Assembly: GCA_003696975.1 (NCBI GenBank)
Contig: RFGT01000064.1
Location: 1-37,971, forward strand
DNA from: Nitrospirota bacterium
GTDB taxonomy: Bacteria > Nitrospirota > Nitrospiria > Nitrospirales > UBA8639
Direction: 5' to 3'
Length of the DNA stretch: 37,971 nucleotides
Part shown: positions 7,726 through 16,503 of the stretch, piece by piece
Position numbering within the stretch: position 1 is the first letter of the stretch
Layout of the letters: every line of letters starts with the position of its first letter
Notes under the pieces: model-generated
The model's database searches: none
What the model was told of the DNA's origin: nothing
What the model saw: the letters and a program-made list of their open reading frames with translations, nothing else
Made by a program: the position numbers and the translations under genes

Positions 7726-7888
7726 CCCCTCGTTCCTCCTGGTTTGTAGAGTCTTTTGGACATCCCGATGAGCCCATGCCAAAGGGGTTAATGTGTATCG
7801 GGCCACCCCAAGGCTGCCCCTTGTTCCGACGGATGGCAGCCAGTACCTTCTTTCGGCCTTTCCCTGGGGAGAGTTGAGCCCTGATTTT

Positions 7889-9292
7889 TTATGGCCTCAG
7901 TTCATCCAATGTGGAGAATCGGGATGATGAAGGAGGATGTGCAGGGACAAGGATGAGGCACCAAGGAGTGACTTCCTCCCGCAGAGCGGGAAACTGGCGC
8001 GCAGTGAAACTGGCAGGAGCATGGGGGAAAACGGCTCCCCGATAGATGAGGACGGCGTGCAGTTGGGCCGGAGCGCACAAGTCTGAGAGAAGTGGTTGCG
8101 GGGTAGGGAGTGGGGAACGCAGTGGAGCGAGATCAGACAAGTCAAGAAGATCGCCTGGTGCCATGGCTGAGAGTTGACTGTACAAGTCGCCGAAAATTGC
8201 TGGCAGATTCTGCGGGGAAAAAACCACGTTGGTTGGGCGATACCGCTCTGGGGTCACCAGTTGCGCGAGCACTTCCCAAAAGACCTCCTGATCCACGGCG
8301 GTCAGTAGGCATACATGCCCAAAGTGGAGCATGACCGCGAGGAGCGCGAGCGGGCCGTGAATATCAAACTTCCATGGGGGAAAGAGGAGCTCCCGGTCTT
8401 GATGCCAGACAGCTAGGGCTTCTTCCCCGGAGACACGAATTTTTCTGAACGGGCCCTTTGAGTGTCGAAGATGGGCGTGAATGACCTCTGGGGATAATCG
8501 TGATGGCTCAAGCGCGAAAGTAGGGGTCGCCGGGGCATGACAGGTGACCAGCGTATATCGAGGCAGGATCCCGGATAACCTAGGAAGATCAAGGAGATCG
8601 ACCCCACCCCAGAACCGGAAACGAAGTTGTGCGGAGGGATAGCGCTTCAGACGGGCTAATCTGGCAGGATCCGCTTGATACACTCTGCCAAATTGAGAGC
8701 CCGGTTGTAGCCGGTCTATGGCATGCACAATCAATGGCGGGTGATGTAGTCGGGGAACATACTGCGCCACGAGTTCTTCTTCAAACTGCAGGTTCCCCGC
8801 TCCCACGTCCAATAAAGATGGGGTCTGTGCCTGCAAGAGCAGGTCATAGGGGTTTGGCTGTTGCTTGATGAAGGTCACAATCTCCAGAAGAGAGAGTGTT
8901 TGTCCTTTCTCTCTCTCAGGGGGTGAAGGGATTAAGCCAAAGAACAGGCACAACGCACGAAGGGCTTTTGTAGGGGGCATGCCTGTGAGTCGTTTGAGTT
9001 GGTCTGTGTGAAGAATTGGAGCATGGCCTGGCTGAGGGATTTCCCAGGCGTGAAGCAGGGCCATCTGGAGTGGGAGGGGCAGAGTACTACGCCGGATGTG
9101 CACGGTCAATCTGGTTAGGGTCGTTGGAAGTTGCTCCTGGGTCACAAGCCGTTTAGTGGCTTCCCACCAGGCTTTGTGACTTTCGCGAACCCGTTGGACC
9201 CGATGGCGAAACGCCTCAATCGTGACAGGGTGTTCAGCGGAACTCGGAGAAGAACGAGGAGACTGACTCATGAGCGTGAGCCTATTCGTCAT
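7889..9292 (-). CDS. Orphan methyltransferase-like protein (Rossmann motif)
   Basis: About 467 aa from the ATG at 9290-9292. A TTG at 9307 and an ATG at 9268 are alternative starts, and no strong ribosome site decides between them. The middle (from about residue 160) contains PSLLDVGAGNLQFEEELV, which matches motif I of class I S-adenosylmethionine methyltransferases, followed by a beta strand ending in an acidic residue (VHAIDR) that could bind the ribose. The N-terminal 150 residues are helical and the C-terminal half contains FPPWKFDIHGPLALLAVMLH. I recognise no substrate-binding motif and cannot name a substrate. The protein is cytoplasmic by composition. It sits alone, divergent from the ChaN-like gene. 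Confidence 0.6.
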   Translation of the reverse strand: MTNRLTLMSQSPRSSPSSAEHPVTIEAFRHRVQRVRESHKAWWEATKRLVTQEQLPTTLTRLTVHIRRSTLPLPLQMALLHAWEIPQPGHAPILHTDQLKRLTGMPPTKALRALCLFFGLIPSPPEREKGQTLSLLEIVTFIKQQPNPYDLLLQAQTPSLLDVGAGNLQFEEELVAQYVPRLHHPPLIVHAIDRLQPGSQFGRVYQADPARLARLKRYPSAQLRFRFWGGVDLLDLPRLSGILPRYTLVTCHAPATPTFALEPSRLSPEVIHAHLRHSKGPFRKIRVSGEEALAVWHQDRELLFPPWKFDIHGPLALLAVMLHFGHVCLLTAVDQEVFWEVLAQLVTPERYRPTNVVFSPQNLPAIFGDLYSQLSAMAPGDLLDLSDLAPLRSPLPTPQPLLSDLCAPAQLHAVLIYRGAVFPHAPASFTARQFPALREEVTPWCLILVPAHPPSSSRFSTLDELRP

Positions 9293-9325
9293 GGAGAAAG
9301 CCGTCAAGTCAGGAGGTATACCCTA

Positions 9326-9379
9326 GTGACTTGCGGGGAAAACGCTGGTGTGCTACTAGAAGGCCATGGCACTCATTAA
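9326..9379 (+). CDS. Possible 17-residue leader peptide overlapping the ChaN-like gene
   Basis: A near-ideal ribosome site, AGGAGGTATACCC, stands before the GTG at 9326-9328. The frame is VTCGENAGVLLEGHGTH and then TAA at 9377-9379. It overlaps the first 14 bases of the ChaN-like gene, which has only a weak site of its own. This suggests translational coupling, but a 17-codon frame can arise by chance. Confidence 0.25.
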   Translation: MTCGENAGVLLEGHGTH

Positions 9380-10346
9380 GCACTCACTGGCAGGTTGGGG
9401 AGGGAAAACGCTGTGCGTGGTTGGAGTTGTGTTGACCCTCGGTTGCACTCCTCTTAAGGAAGAGTACACAACACCGCGCTATCAGGTTGGTCAGATTTGG
9501 GACGTCAAACAGCACAAAATCGTTTCCTTCGCAGAGTTTACTTCCGCTTTGCTCAAGGCGGATGTCATTTACCTTGGAGAAGCCCATTATACTCCCCCTC
9601 ATATTGATGCGGCGCTTCGTATCTTGAACGCCTTGGTTCACGCGCACAAGCGGCCTGTTCTGGCGATGGAAATGTTTAGCTGGGACGCACAGGAGACGCT
9701 GAACCAATATATCCAAAATGGGAAGACGCTTGGGGAGGATGAATTTCTTCAAGCTGTTCACTGGAAGGAAAATTGGGGCGGAACGTTTTCTCCCTATAAA
9801 CGGCTTGTGACATTCGCCCATGCCCATGCGATTCCTCTTTACGCCTTGAATCCACCGCGGAGCCTGATTCGCCGAGTGGCTTCACAAGGCTTTGCTCGCG
9901 TGCAGCAAGACTCGCTCTTTCAGGGATGGAAGCTCGCAGGAGCCAAATTGCCGCATGATCCGGCATATCGTGCGGTGATTTTTGACCAGATCATTCGCTG
10001 TCATCCTCATCTCAAGCCGGAAGTCTACGAGCATTTGTATGAGGCCTCGGTGGTACGAGATGAGGGGATGGCAAAAGTCATTGCCGATTACCTCGCCCAT
10101 CGCCAAGCTCCTAATAGGCCACTTGTGAGTTATACTGGAGGTGGACATATTCAATATGGATTGCCGGTGCCCAAGCGGGTCTCACGGCGGTATGGGAAGC
10201 CGCTTCACCAGATTACGGTGTATCTTCACGCCTTTGATCCCAAGCAGGCAGACGAGGTCACCACCCTCTTGGCAGACCGGATTGCTAATTACCTGTGGCT
10301 GACTCCTGTGGGACCACAGGGTCCCTCTCCACGGTGTGGAGCGTAA
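9366..10346 (+). CDS. ChaN-like (DUF399-type) lipoprotein
   Basis: The protein has 326 aa. Residues 1-27 form a lipoprotein signal ending in the lipobox LTLGC, with Cys27 the lipidation site. The mature domain carries the family hallmark VIYLGEAHYTPPHIDAA (residues about 61-77) and later RPVLAMEMFSWDAQETLNQY and the C-terminal VSYTGGGHIQYGLP with a conserved His. Family members such as Campylobacter ChaN are outer-membrane-associated lipoproteins linked to haem or iron uptake; binding here is inference. The start at 9366 gives a proper signal peptide although its own ribosome site is weak (see the peptide at 9326). A double CDGSH iron-sulfur gene follows 92 bp downstream on the same strand, which loosely supports an iron-related role. 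Confidence 0.82.
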   Translation: MALIKHSLAGWGGKTLCVVGVVLTLGCTPLKEEYTTPRYQVGQIWDVKQHKIVSFAEFTSALLKADVIYLGEAHYTPPHIDAALRILNALVHAHKRPVLAMEMFSWDAQETLNQYIQNGKTLGEDEFLQAVHWKENWGGTFSPYKRLVTFAHAHAIPLYALNPPRSLIRRVASQGFARVQQDSLFQGWKLAGAKLPHDPAYRAVIFDQIIRCHPHLKPEVYEHLYEASVVRDEGMAKVIADYLAHRQAPNRPLVSYTGGGHIQYGLPVPKRVSRRYGKPLHQITVYLHAFDPKQADEVTTLLADRIANYLWLTPVGPQGPSPRCGA

Positions 10347-10438
10347 TGTAAGCGGCATCCATACGGCATTATGGGATCAATTCTCTAGCAAGACTTTGTT
10401 TAAGAACGAGAACCTTTTTGAGAAAGGAGGTATACCCG

Positions 10439-10681
10439 ATGAGCGATCCTGTGGTTATTGCCCAACGCTCACCCTACGTTATGGAGATGGAGCCAGGAAA
10501 ATATTATTGGTGCCGGTGTGGACGATCAAAGACCCAGCCATTCTGCGATGGGTCTCATACAGGCACAGAGTTTTCCCCAATTGAAGTGGAAATTTCCGAA
10601 AAGAAGCGCGTCGCCTGGTGCGGATGCAAGCATAGCCAGAAGCAACCATTTTGTGATGGCACCCATGCTCGTCTGGACTGA
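10439..10681 (+). CDS. Double CDGSH-type [2Fe-2S] protein
   Basis: An 80-aa protein from the ATG at 10439, with AAAGGAGG eight bases upstream. It contains two CDGSH iron-sulfur motifs: C25-x-C27, C36 and H40 in CRCGRSKTQPFCDGSH, and C61-x-C63, C72 and H76 in CGCKHSQKQPFCDGTH. Each should hold one [2Fe-2S] cluster with the typical 3-Cys/1-His ligation, which is redox-active and acid-labile. It has no signal peptide and should be cytoplasmic. Proteins of this type are thought to move electrons or clusters, but the partner is unknown. The length is typical of bacterial double-motif forms. Confidence 0.92.
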   Translation: MSDPVVIAQRSPYVMEMEPGKYYWCRCGRSKTQPFCDGSHTGTEFSPIEVEISEKKRVAWCGCKHSQKQPFCDGTHARLD

Positions 10682-10736
10682 GAAAAACGCTCTTGCACTC
10701 ATTAAAAGAAGTTGACTACAATCAGCGCTCTTATGC

Positions 10737-10775
10737 CCTGCTTTTCTACGAGCAGGAAGAATGATGATTCATTCT
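10737..10775 (+). promoter_or_regulatory. Two adjacent perfect hairpins in the leader of the 57-aa gene
   Basis: CCTGCT (10737-10742) pairs with AGCAGG (10751-10756), and AGAATGA (10758-10764) pairs with TCATTCT (10769-10775) around TGAT. Both lie between the CDGSH gene and the ribosome site of the small gene at 10801. A TTGACT at 10712-10717 could be part of a promoter. There is no U tract, so this looks more like a structured leader than a terminator. Confidence 0.35.
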
Positions 10776-10800
10776 CACTGTACAAAGGAGGAACCGCACG

Positions 10801-10974
10801 ATGAAACAGATCACCACGGGAATTGTCGGCACCGGGCTGCTTCTCTTAGGCAGCACTCCAGCATTCGCCAATGAAGCGGGTGGGGGCTATGAGGGCATTA
10901 CCGCCATGTACTATAGTCTCATTGCGCTTATTCTAGCCTATGGGGTCTACGATATTTTCTTCAAAAAAAGCTGA
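10801..10974 (+). CDS. Small membrane protein (57 aa), unknown function
   Basis: A strong ribosome site, ACAAAGGAGG, lies nine bases before the ATG. The protein opens MKQITTGIVGTGLLLLGSTP followed by AFANEAGG: a textbook signal peptide with probable cleavage after AFA. After a short Gly-rich linker comes a single transmembrane helix (YYSLIALILAYGVYDIFF) with a basic KKS end, so the mature peptide would be about 35 residues, N-out in the inner membrane. I do not recognise the family. Such peptides often accompany respiratory or transport complexes, but no such complex is adjacent, so function is open. No clear terminator follows (10975-11142 holds no gene). Confidence 0.75.
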   Translation: MKQITTGIVGTGLLLLGSTPAFANEAGGGYEGITAMYYSLIALILAYGVYDIFFKKS

Positions 10975-11142
10975 CAAACGCTGAAGGCCGTCCGCCTCCT
11001 GTTTGCCGGAATGTCCTTCTGACGAAATCCACTTCCCGAACAACTCCAGCCTTCCTTATCTCACCTGCTATTTCGCTGAGGAAGAGTACCAGGAAGTTTG
11101 AGTTGTGTGGAAAAATGCGTTGTAGCGAGGAGACCAAGCAGG

Positions 11143-11925
11143 CTAGAGGTGTGCCGACTTGCGCAACAGGGGTTCGAGTACTTGCATCAGATGGTCAACG
11201 ATGATGTGATAGCCCTGGGCTGTAGGGTGGATTCCATCCGCTTGGTTGAGCTGGGGGTTGCCGGCGACACCTTCGAGGAAGAAGGGAATGAATGTTACGG
11301 TATAGTGTACAGCCAGTTTTTTATACAGGGCTTCAAATCGGGTGGTATAGAGCTGGCCATAATTAGGGGGCAATTTCATCCCGGCTAAGATGACGATTAT
11401 GCCCTCGGCACGCAAGCGCTGAATAATCTGTTCTAGATTCGTATAAATTTCCTCAATGGGAAGTCCGCGGAGCCCGTCATTTGCCCCGAGTTCAAGGATA
11501 ACGATCTGCGGATGATATTTGAGGATCCATTCAAGTCGGCGAAGCCCACCAGCCGTCGTCTCCCCGCTGACGCCGGCATTAATCACGCGATACGAATAAC
11601 CGAGCGCATTGAGTCGCTGTTGTAATTGTGCAGGATAGGTTTGATCGGCAGGCACCCCCAAGCCGGCAGTCAGACTGTCTCCAAATGCAACGATCGTTGG
11701 CAGGGTCTCCGTTGCCTGCGAAGCAGGTGTGGACGATGTGGAAGGTAGGCTATCGGATAACCGAGTAGTACCTTTCCCGAGCCCCTCAGGCTGTTCCTCG
11801 ATGGGTGGTCTCCCACTTCCTTGTGAATCACATCCTGCTCCCCCTACTAAAATAATGAGGATGCCCAGAAGTGCTGCCAGCAGATCATAGTATGCAGGGT
11901 GTTTGAGAAAGGGTCGGCTGATCAT
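11143..11925 (-). CDS. tesA: Arylesterase / acyl-thioesterase I (SGNH/GDSL hydrolase), lipoprotein form
   Basis: The protein has 260 aa. Block I is TIVAFGDSLTAGLGV with nucleophile Ser84, the oxyanion Gly is in INAGVSGETTAGG, block III is ELGANDGLRG with the Asn, and block V is ADGIHPTAQGY with the catalytic Asp and His. This is the TesA/TAP layout. E. coli TesA is periplasmic and hydrolyses acyl-CoA, lysophospholipid and aryl esters. Here the N-terminus reads as a lipoprotein signal with Cys32 in VGGAGC, and a Ser/Thr/Pro-rich linker (residues about 33-75) separates the anchor from the enzyme, which is unusual compared with soluble TesA. It is divergent from ybbA-ybbP-like genes, an association also seen in E. 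coli. Confidence 0.88.
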   Translation of the reverse strand: MISRPFLKHPAYYDLLAALLGILIILVGGAGCDSQGSGRPPIEEQPEGLGKGTTRLSDSLPSTSSTPASQATETLPTIVAFGDSLTAGLGVPADQTYPAQLQQRLNALGYSYRVINAGVSGETTAGGLRRLEWILKYHPQIVILELGANDGLRGLPIEEIYTNLEQIIQRLRAEGIIVILAGMKLPPNYGQLYTTRFEALYKKLAVHYTVTFIPFFLEGVAGNPQLNQADGIHPTAQGYHIIVDHLMQVLEPLLRKSAHL

Positions 11926-11965
11926 GGAGGGCCCGTATCAGCTTCTCGTTGGTTTCTTCGATTTC

Positions 11966-11995
11966 ATCATAACGAAGCATCGTCCTAAATCACAA
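11966..11995 (-). promoter_or_regulatory. Candidate sigma-70 promoter for tesA
   Basis: On the minus strand TTGTGA (11990-11995) and TATGAT (11966-11971) are 18 bp apart, about 40 bp upstream of the tesA ATG. The rest of the 277-bp divergent region shows no equally good pair toward ybbA. Confidence 0.42.
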
Positions 11996-12202
11996 AAGAT
12001 CTTTCGCGTAGATACAACTCCGCCTCAGCCATTCTCCTGTGACAAGATGGGTCTGCGCCCATATCTTGTCCCTCGGTTTCATCTTCTCGCAATCGTCATC
12101 CAATCTTTGTAGAGTGAGTGATGTGTGCGGTAAGCTCGCTCGTATGCCGTATGTGCCGACAACGATGAGGTAGAGTGTCCGACCCGTGAGGATGAGAAAC
12201 AG

Positions 12203-12889
12203 ATGATGATCGCCGTTGACAATGTGTCCATGCGACTGCGAGCTGGTCACCAAGAGGTGACCATCTTGGACAGCGTGTCGTTTTACGTGCCCGCCAAACA
12301 AATCGTGGCGATTGTGGGACCATCGGGAAGCGGCAAATCCACACTATTGGGGTTAGTGGCTGGTCTGGACAAACCCACGGCCGGCTCCATTCGCTTAAAC
12401 GGCCAAGAAATTACGGCATGGTCGGAAGCCGCCATGACAGAATTTCGACGCCGGCACATTGGATACGTCTTTCAAGCCTATCATCTCATTCCGACTCTCA
12501 CCGCGCTGGAGAATGTGGCGCTTCCACTGGAGTTGAGTGGTGATCCCCGTGCCCTATCCCGCGCACAGGAGTTGCTTCATCAAGTCGGACTTGCTGACCG
12601 AGCAGGGCATTATCCTGTCCAACTTTCTGGAGGAGAGCAACAGCGTGTGGCTGTGGCCCGAGCGTTTGCCTGTTACCCTCCTATTCTCTTGGCTGATGAG
12701 CCTACGGGCAATTTGGACAGCGTCACCGGGCAGATGGTGATTGATCTCTTACTTGCGCTCAACCACGATCATGGCAGCACGTTACTTCTCGTGACACATG
12801 ATACCCAGCTTGCAGAACGGGCCGAGCGAATGATTGCGATGCGTGACGGCAAAGTAGTATCGGATACGGCTCCCGTGCTCCCAGAGTAG
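12203..12889 (+). CDS. ybbA: ABC transporter ATP-binding protein, YbbA-like
   Basis: The protein has 228 aa. Walker A is GPSGSGKST (residues about 39-47), the Q-loop lies in YVFQAYHLIPTLTALENVAL, the signature is LSGGEQQRVAVARA, Walker B is ILLADEPTGNLD and the switch His is in LLVTHD. The sequence is of the LolD/MacB/YbbA class that powers FtsX-type permeases. The permease gene begins 8 bp after the stop. The divergent tesA gene matches the E. coli tesA-ybbA-ybbP arrangement, so YbbA is the best name, although LolD-like function cannot be excluded by sequence alone. Two ATGs stand in tandem at 12203 and 12206; either could be used. Confidence 0.88.
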   Translation: MMIAVDNVSMRLRAGHQEVTILDSVSFYVPAKQIVAIVGPSGSGKSTLLGLVAGLDKPTAGSIRLNGQEITAWSEAAMTEFRRRHIGYVFQAYHLIPTLTALENVALPLELSGDPRALSRAQELLHQVGLADRAGHYPVQLSGGEQQRVAVARAFACYPPILLADEPTGNLDSVTGQMVIDLLLALNHDHGSTLLLVTHDTQLAERAERMIAMRDGKVVSDTAPVLPE

Positions 12890-12897
12890 GTCAGCCT

Positions 12898-15552
12898 ATG
12901 TCGTCACTCGCACTCTCATTGCGGCTTGCGTGGCGTGAAACCAAGGCAAGCTGGCGGCGATTTGTGTTTTTCTTCCTCTGTGTCGCCATTGGTGTGGGGA
13001 CTGTGGTCGGGGTTGGCCTCTTTGCGGCCAATGTCGAACACACCATTTTGCGGGAAGCCCGGAGCCTGCTGGGTGGAGATATCGAGATTCGGTCCTCTCG
13101 CTTGCTGACGCCGGCCGGGCGCCAGGTACTCGAGGACCTCCGTGCCCGCGGGGTTGTCGTTTCCCATGTGCGCGAATTAGTTGCAATGGCTGCCGCTTTT
13201 CATCGAGATGATCGGCCTGCATCAAGTACCCGATCCGTCCAGCTCGTGGAGCTCAAGGTTGTGGATCATCTGTATCCTCTCTATGGCAAAGTCGAGGTTG
13301 AGCCCTCTCTCCCTTTGGACACGTTACTGATCCCCCCAGATTGTCCCGCCTCCCCGTGTTGGGGAGCAGTGGTCCAGCAATCCCTGCTTATCCGTTTGGG
13401 GCTTACCGTTGGCGATTATCTAACCATTGGGCGAGCACCCTTTCTCATTACAGGTCTTCTTCGCAAAGAGCCGGATCGAGTAGCGAGCGCCTTTAGTCTA
13501 GGACCCCGGGTGCTAATTGCTCAGGAGGCTCTTGCTGCGACGGAATTAGTCAAGCCTGGGAGCCGTATCCGTGAGCGGTATGTGCTGCGAGTGCCGGCAT
13601 CCATGTCGATCGGTCCCCTCCTAGGCGAACTCCAGGGACGGTTGGGAAAAGAAGGCGTTCGAATTTCCGACTACCGTGAGGCCCAACCTCGTATCCGGCG
13701 GTTTTTGGATCAGCTTGCGACATACTTAGGGTTGATCGGGCTAACCGCGTTATTTGTAGGGGGTATTGGGGTAGCCTGCACGATCCAAGGGTTTGTGGCT
13801 CAAAAAAGCCAGACCATCGCCATTCTCAAAACATTGGGTGCTCCAGCATCCATGATCCTACGAACCTATCTTGTACAAAGCCTGTGGTTGGGGGGACTAG
13901 GGAGCCTGTTGGGTCTCTGCTTGGGAATAATGCTCCAATGGGTCTTCCCTCTCTTGTTTGCCGATCTTTTCCCCATAACCATGACGCCTCGGCTCGAAAT
14001 CCAACCATTGTTCCATGGATTGGGGCTGGGAGTACTCTCAACGGTGCTGTTTGCCCTTTGGCCGATTCTTGGCATTCGAGCCATTCCGCCGGCCTGGGTG
14101 TTTCGACGCGAGGTCGACCAATCCCAGAGGCAAGACAATCAAGACTCTGTGTGGATCCAATGCCTGTCGCGGTTGCGGGCCATGCTGCGTGATCCTCTGC
14201 AACTATTGGTCGGGGGGATTATGGGTGCAGGGTTAAGTGCCTTGGCTATCTGGCAGGCCGGGTCTCTATGGTTAGGGATGCTGTTCCTCGCCGCCTTTCT
14301 TGTGGCGCTTCTGGTCCTGCAAGGGGCGGCTGCGATGCTTCTGGCCTTGCTCGGATCCTGGAGGCCACCACGCCAATTTGCGATCCGCCATGCGCTGGCC
14401 AGCCTGCGGCGCCCTGGGAACTATACGGCTGGGATGACAGTGTCTCTGGGAATTGGCGTAATGGTGATGGTGACCATCTCTCTCATTGAGACGGCACTTC
14501 TCCGAGCTATCGAGGACCATCTCCCAGCCGATGCACCGTCGTTTTTCTTTATCGATATTCAACCAGACCAGGTACACACCTTTAAACATCTGGTCCAAAC
14601 CACTACCCGCTCTGCCGAACCGGAGCTCATCCCCGTGGCCCGGGCACGACTGGCGGCCATTGACGGCCGGCCTGTTGATCCCCAACGCTATACGCGCTCT
14701 CGCTATGGCTGGTATTTCACCCGGGAATATGTGTTGACCGCTCTGCCGGAGCTCCCTAAAGGCAATACGCTGGACAAGGGGCAATGGTGGGGAATCCATC
14801 AACGATCTTCGGAGCCGGGGCTTACCTCATCTTCTACGCCGATTGGCGTGTCGGTGGAGGTGGAAGCCGCGAGGCATCTGGGAGTGGATATTGGCTCGAC
14901 CCTCACCTTCGATATCCAAGGTATGTTGGTTACGGCTCATGTCCAAAGTCTCAGGACTGTGGATTGGAGCAGTTTTCGCACCAATTTTTTCATGATCCTT
15001 TCTCCCAATGCGTTCCAAGCGGTACCGATAACCTACATCGCGTCGGCGAAAGTGGATGCCCGAGAAGAAGTTCCTCTTCAGCAAGCGCTTGTCCGTGCAT
15101 TACCCAATGTCACCGCCATTCAAGTGGGTGATGTCTTAGCAAATGTGGCGCGACTACTGGATCAACTGGCCTGGGCCATTCAAGGGGTTGCGACCTTGTG
15201 CGTTCTCAGCGGGCTGATGGTGATGGTCGCCGCCCTTTCCACAACACGGTATCGCCGTCTCTATGAGGCCGCCATTCTCAAAACGCTTGGAGGCACACGG
15301 CGGACGATTCTCACCTCCTTTGTGATGGAGTTCCTGATCGTTGGTACCATAGCCGGGCTCATTGGAATTGGGCTTGCCAGTCCGTTGTCCTGGATTGTGG
15401 TAGAGTATTTCTTGGATATTTCATGGACCGCGGTGCCTCAGGTCCTGGGAGGAGGATTGCTGGCTACGGCTATGCTCACGGTGCTTGTCGGGTGCCTGGG
15501 AACATTTCGTCTTTTGGGAGAACCTCCACTCGCTGTCCTACGGCAGGAGTAG
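12898..15552 (+). CDS. ybbP: FtsX-like ABC transporter permease, YbbP-like
   Basis: The protein has 884 aa. An N-terminal membrane helix (residues about 20-45) is followed by a large periplasmic domain (about 45-270), a first FtsX-type block of three helices (about 270-395), a central pair of helices (about 440-500), a second periplasmic domain (about 520-760) and a C-terminal FtsX block (about 760-880). The internal duplication with two FtsX blocks is the YbbP/DevC-like layout, and 884 aa is close to the roughly 800 aa of E. coli YbbP. Members do not form a classic pore; they couple ATP hydrolysis to periplasmic conformational change, often on lipids or lipoproteins. It starts 8 bp after ybbA. 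The substrate is unknown; proximity to tesA suggests lipid chemistry. Confidence 0.88.
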   Translation: MSSLALSLRLAWRETKASWRRFVFFFLCVAIGVGTVVGVGLFAANVEHTILREARSLLGGDIEIRSSRLLTPAGRQVLEDLRARGVVVSHVRELVAMAAAFHRDDRPASSTRSVQLVELKVVDHLYPLYGKVEVEPSLPLDTLLIPPDCPASPCWGAVVQQSLLIRLGLTVGDYLTIGRAPFLITGLLRKEPDRVASAFSLGPRVLIAQEALAATELVKPGSRIRERYVLRVPASMSIGPLLGELQGRLGKEGVRISDYREAQPRIRRFLDQLATYLGLIGLTALFVGGIGVACTIQGFVAQKSQTIAILKTLGAPASMILRTYLVQSLWLGGLGSLLGLCLGIMLQWVFPLLFADLFPITMTPRLEIQPLFHGLGLGVLSTVLFALWPILGIRAIPPAWVFRREVDQSQRQDNQDSVWIQCLSRLRAMLRDPLQLLVGGIMGAGLSALAIWQAGSLWLGMLFLAAFLVALLVLQGAAAMLLALLGSWRPPRQFAIRHALASLRRPGNYTAGMTVSLGIGVMVMVTISLIETALLRAIEDHLPADAPSFFFIDIQPDQVHTFKHLVQTTTRSAEPELIPVARARLAAIDGRPVDPQRYTRSRYGWYFTREYVLTALPELPKGNTLDKGQWWGIHQRSSEPGLTSSSTPIGVSVEVEAARHLGVDIGSTLTFDIQGMLVTAHVQSLRTVDWSSFRTNFFMILSPNAFQAVPITYIASAKVDAREEVPLQQALVRALPNVTAIQVGDVLANVARLLDQLAWAIQGVATLCVLSGLMVMVAALSTTRYRRLYEAAILKTLGGTRRTILTSFVMEFLIVGTIAGLIGIGLASPLSWIVVEYFLDISWTAVPQVLGGGLLATAMLTVLVGCLGTFRLLGEPPLAVLRQE

Positions 15553-15608
15553 GGCAGGGCGTTTGGGTGAGATGGGTGGACCAACGAAACCGAGAAGGCG
15601 TAAAAAAA

Positions 15609-15693
15609 TGGTGCCGAAGGCGGGACTCGAACCCGCACGGGTTTCCCCACACGCCCCTCAAACGTGCGTGTCTACCAGTTCCACCACTTCGGC
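15609..15693 (-). tRNA. tRNA-Leu (anticodon GAG)
   Basis: Read on the minus strand, the acceptor arm GCCGAAG pairs with CTTCGGC, followed by A and an encoded CCA. The D arm is GGTGGAACTGGTAGACAC. The anticodon stem CACGT/GCGTG surrounds the loop TTGAGGG with anticodon GAG. A long variable arm (TGGGGAAACCC) marks it as class II. The T arm is GCGGGTTCGAGTCCCGC. It decodes CTC (and CTT by wobble). A T-run directly follows the CCA on the minus strand (15602-15608) and may serve termination. Confidence 0.95.
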
Positions 15694-15712
15694 ACGACCG
15701 CCGCTTCAAAAA

Positions 15713-15742
15713 ATTATAGGAATGGGTTCAAACTCTTGTCAA
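15713..15742 (-). promoter_or_regulatory. Near-consensus sigma-70 promoter of the tRNA-Leu gene
   Basis: On the minus strand TTGACA (15737-15742) and TATAAT (15713-15718) are both perfect consensus hexamers with an 18-bp spacer. The -10 box ends 19 bp before the tRNA 5' end, which would give a leader of roughly a dozen bases. It is the strongest promoter in the window. Confidence 0.85.
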
Positions 15743-15834
15743 TGAATTACCCCTTCGGTAGAATCCTTTCCCAATCCGTTTGTCAGGCAAGAATCCTCCG
15801 AGATGAGCTGTAACACTACGTAGGGTTGTTCTTC

Positions 15835-16503
15835 ATGGGTACTCCTCTCCCCCGAGAGGTCGGCGCATTTTTTGATGTGGACAATACCCTCGTTCCTGGA
15901 CAATCAATCGAGATTCGGTTTTTTCGCTATCTGTGGCGCCATGGGCTCCTCTCACCTCGCGTCGTGCGCGAGAGTGTATGGTACTTGTGCCGGAACATCT
16001 TGTCTTTTTCCTTTGCACCCTTGCGGGAGCGTAAGATCTATTTAATCGGCAAGCGACCGGAAGGGATTGAGCCATTGGCGAAGTGGTTTGTCCGCTCGGA
16101 AATTTGCTCCAGATTGTCCCTCAAGGGGACAGAAGCTCTGGCTCGACATCGACAAGCGGGCCACCAGGTGGCCCTGGTCAGCGGAACGCCGGAATTTTTG
16201 GTCAAGCCGTTGGCGCATTTTTTGGACATCCCCCATGTGTTGGCAGCACGGCTTGAGGCGACACGTGACGGCTATACTGGTCGTGTCCTGCCACCCTATC
16301 CTTATGGAGAAGGGAAGCGACGATTGCTTGAAATGTTTGCCGCGACTCATGGAGTGGATTTGGCCAAAAGCTATGCCTATGGAGATAGCCCTGGTGACAT
16401 TCAAGCCTTGGCGTCAGTGGGGCATCCATTAGTGGTCAATCCCATTCGGGGGATGGCTCGTGTGGCCCGTCGTCACCGATGGCCGGTCGCGGTGTGGGCC
16501 TAA
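15835..16503 (+). CDS. HAD-superfamily hydrolase, subfamily IB (SerB-like phosphatase)
   Basis: About 222 aa. Motif I is FFDVDNTLVPG, with the nucleophilic Asp and the acid/base Asp two residues on. Motif II is LVSGTPEF (Ser), motif III Lys is in GEGKRRLLE, and motif IV is YAYGDSPGDIQAL. The cap is all-helical, as in subclass IB proteins such as phosphoserine phosphatase and CicA-like enzymes. The substrate is not readable. The ATG at 15835 is preferred; a TTG at 15826 is in frame but less likely. The stop codon directly abuts the QueE start, so the two genes are cotranscribed, although HAD phosphatase has no known place in queuosine synthesis. Confidence 0.85.
   Translation: MGTPLPREVGAFFDVDNTLVPGQSIEIRFFRYLWRHGLLSPRVVRESVWYLCRNILSFSFAPLRERKIYLIGKRPEGIEPLAKWFVRSEICSRLSLKGTEALARHRQAGHQVALVSGTPEFLVKPLAHFLDIPHVLAARLEATRDGYTGRVLPPYPYGEGKRRLLEMFAATHGVDLAKSYAYGDSPGDIQALASVGHPLVVNPIRGMARVARRHRWPVAVWA

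Noticed and set aside
15438-15709. Minus-strand frames of 70-77 codons across the tRNA
   Set aside because: They are artefacts of reading through the tRNA-Leu sequence; such frames are commonly misannotated.
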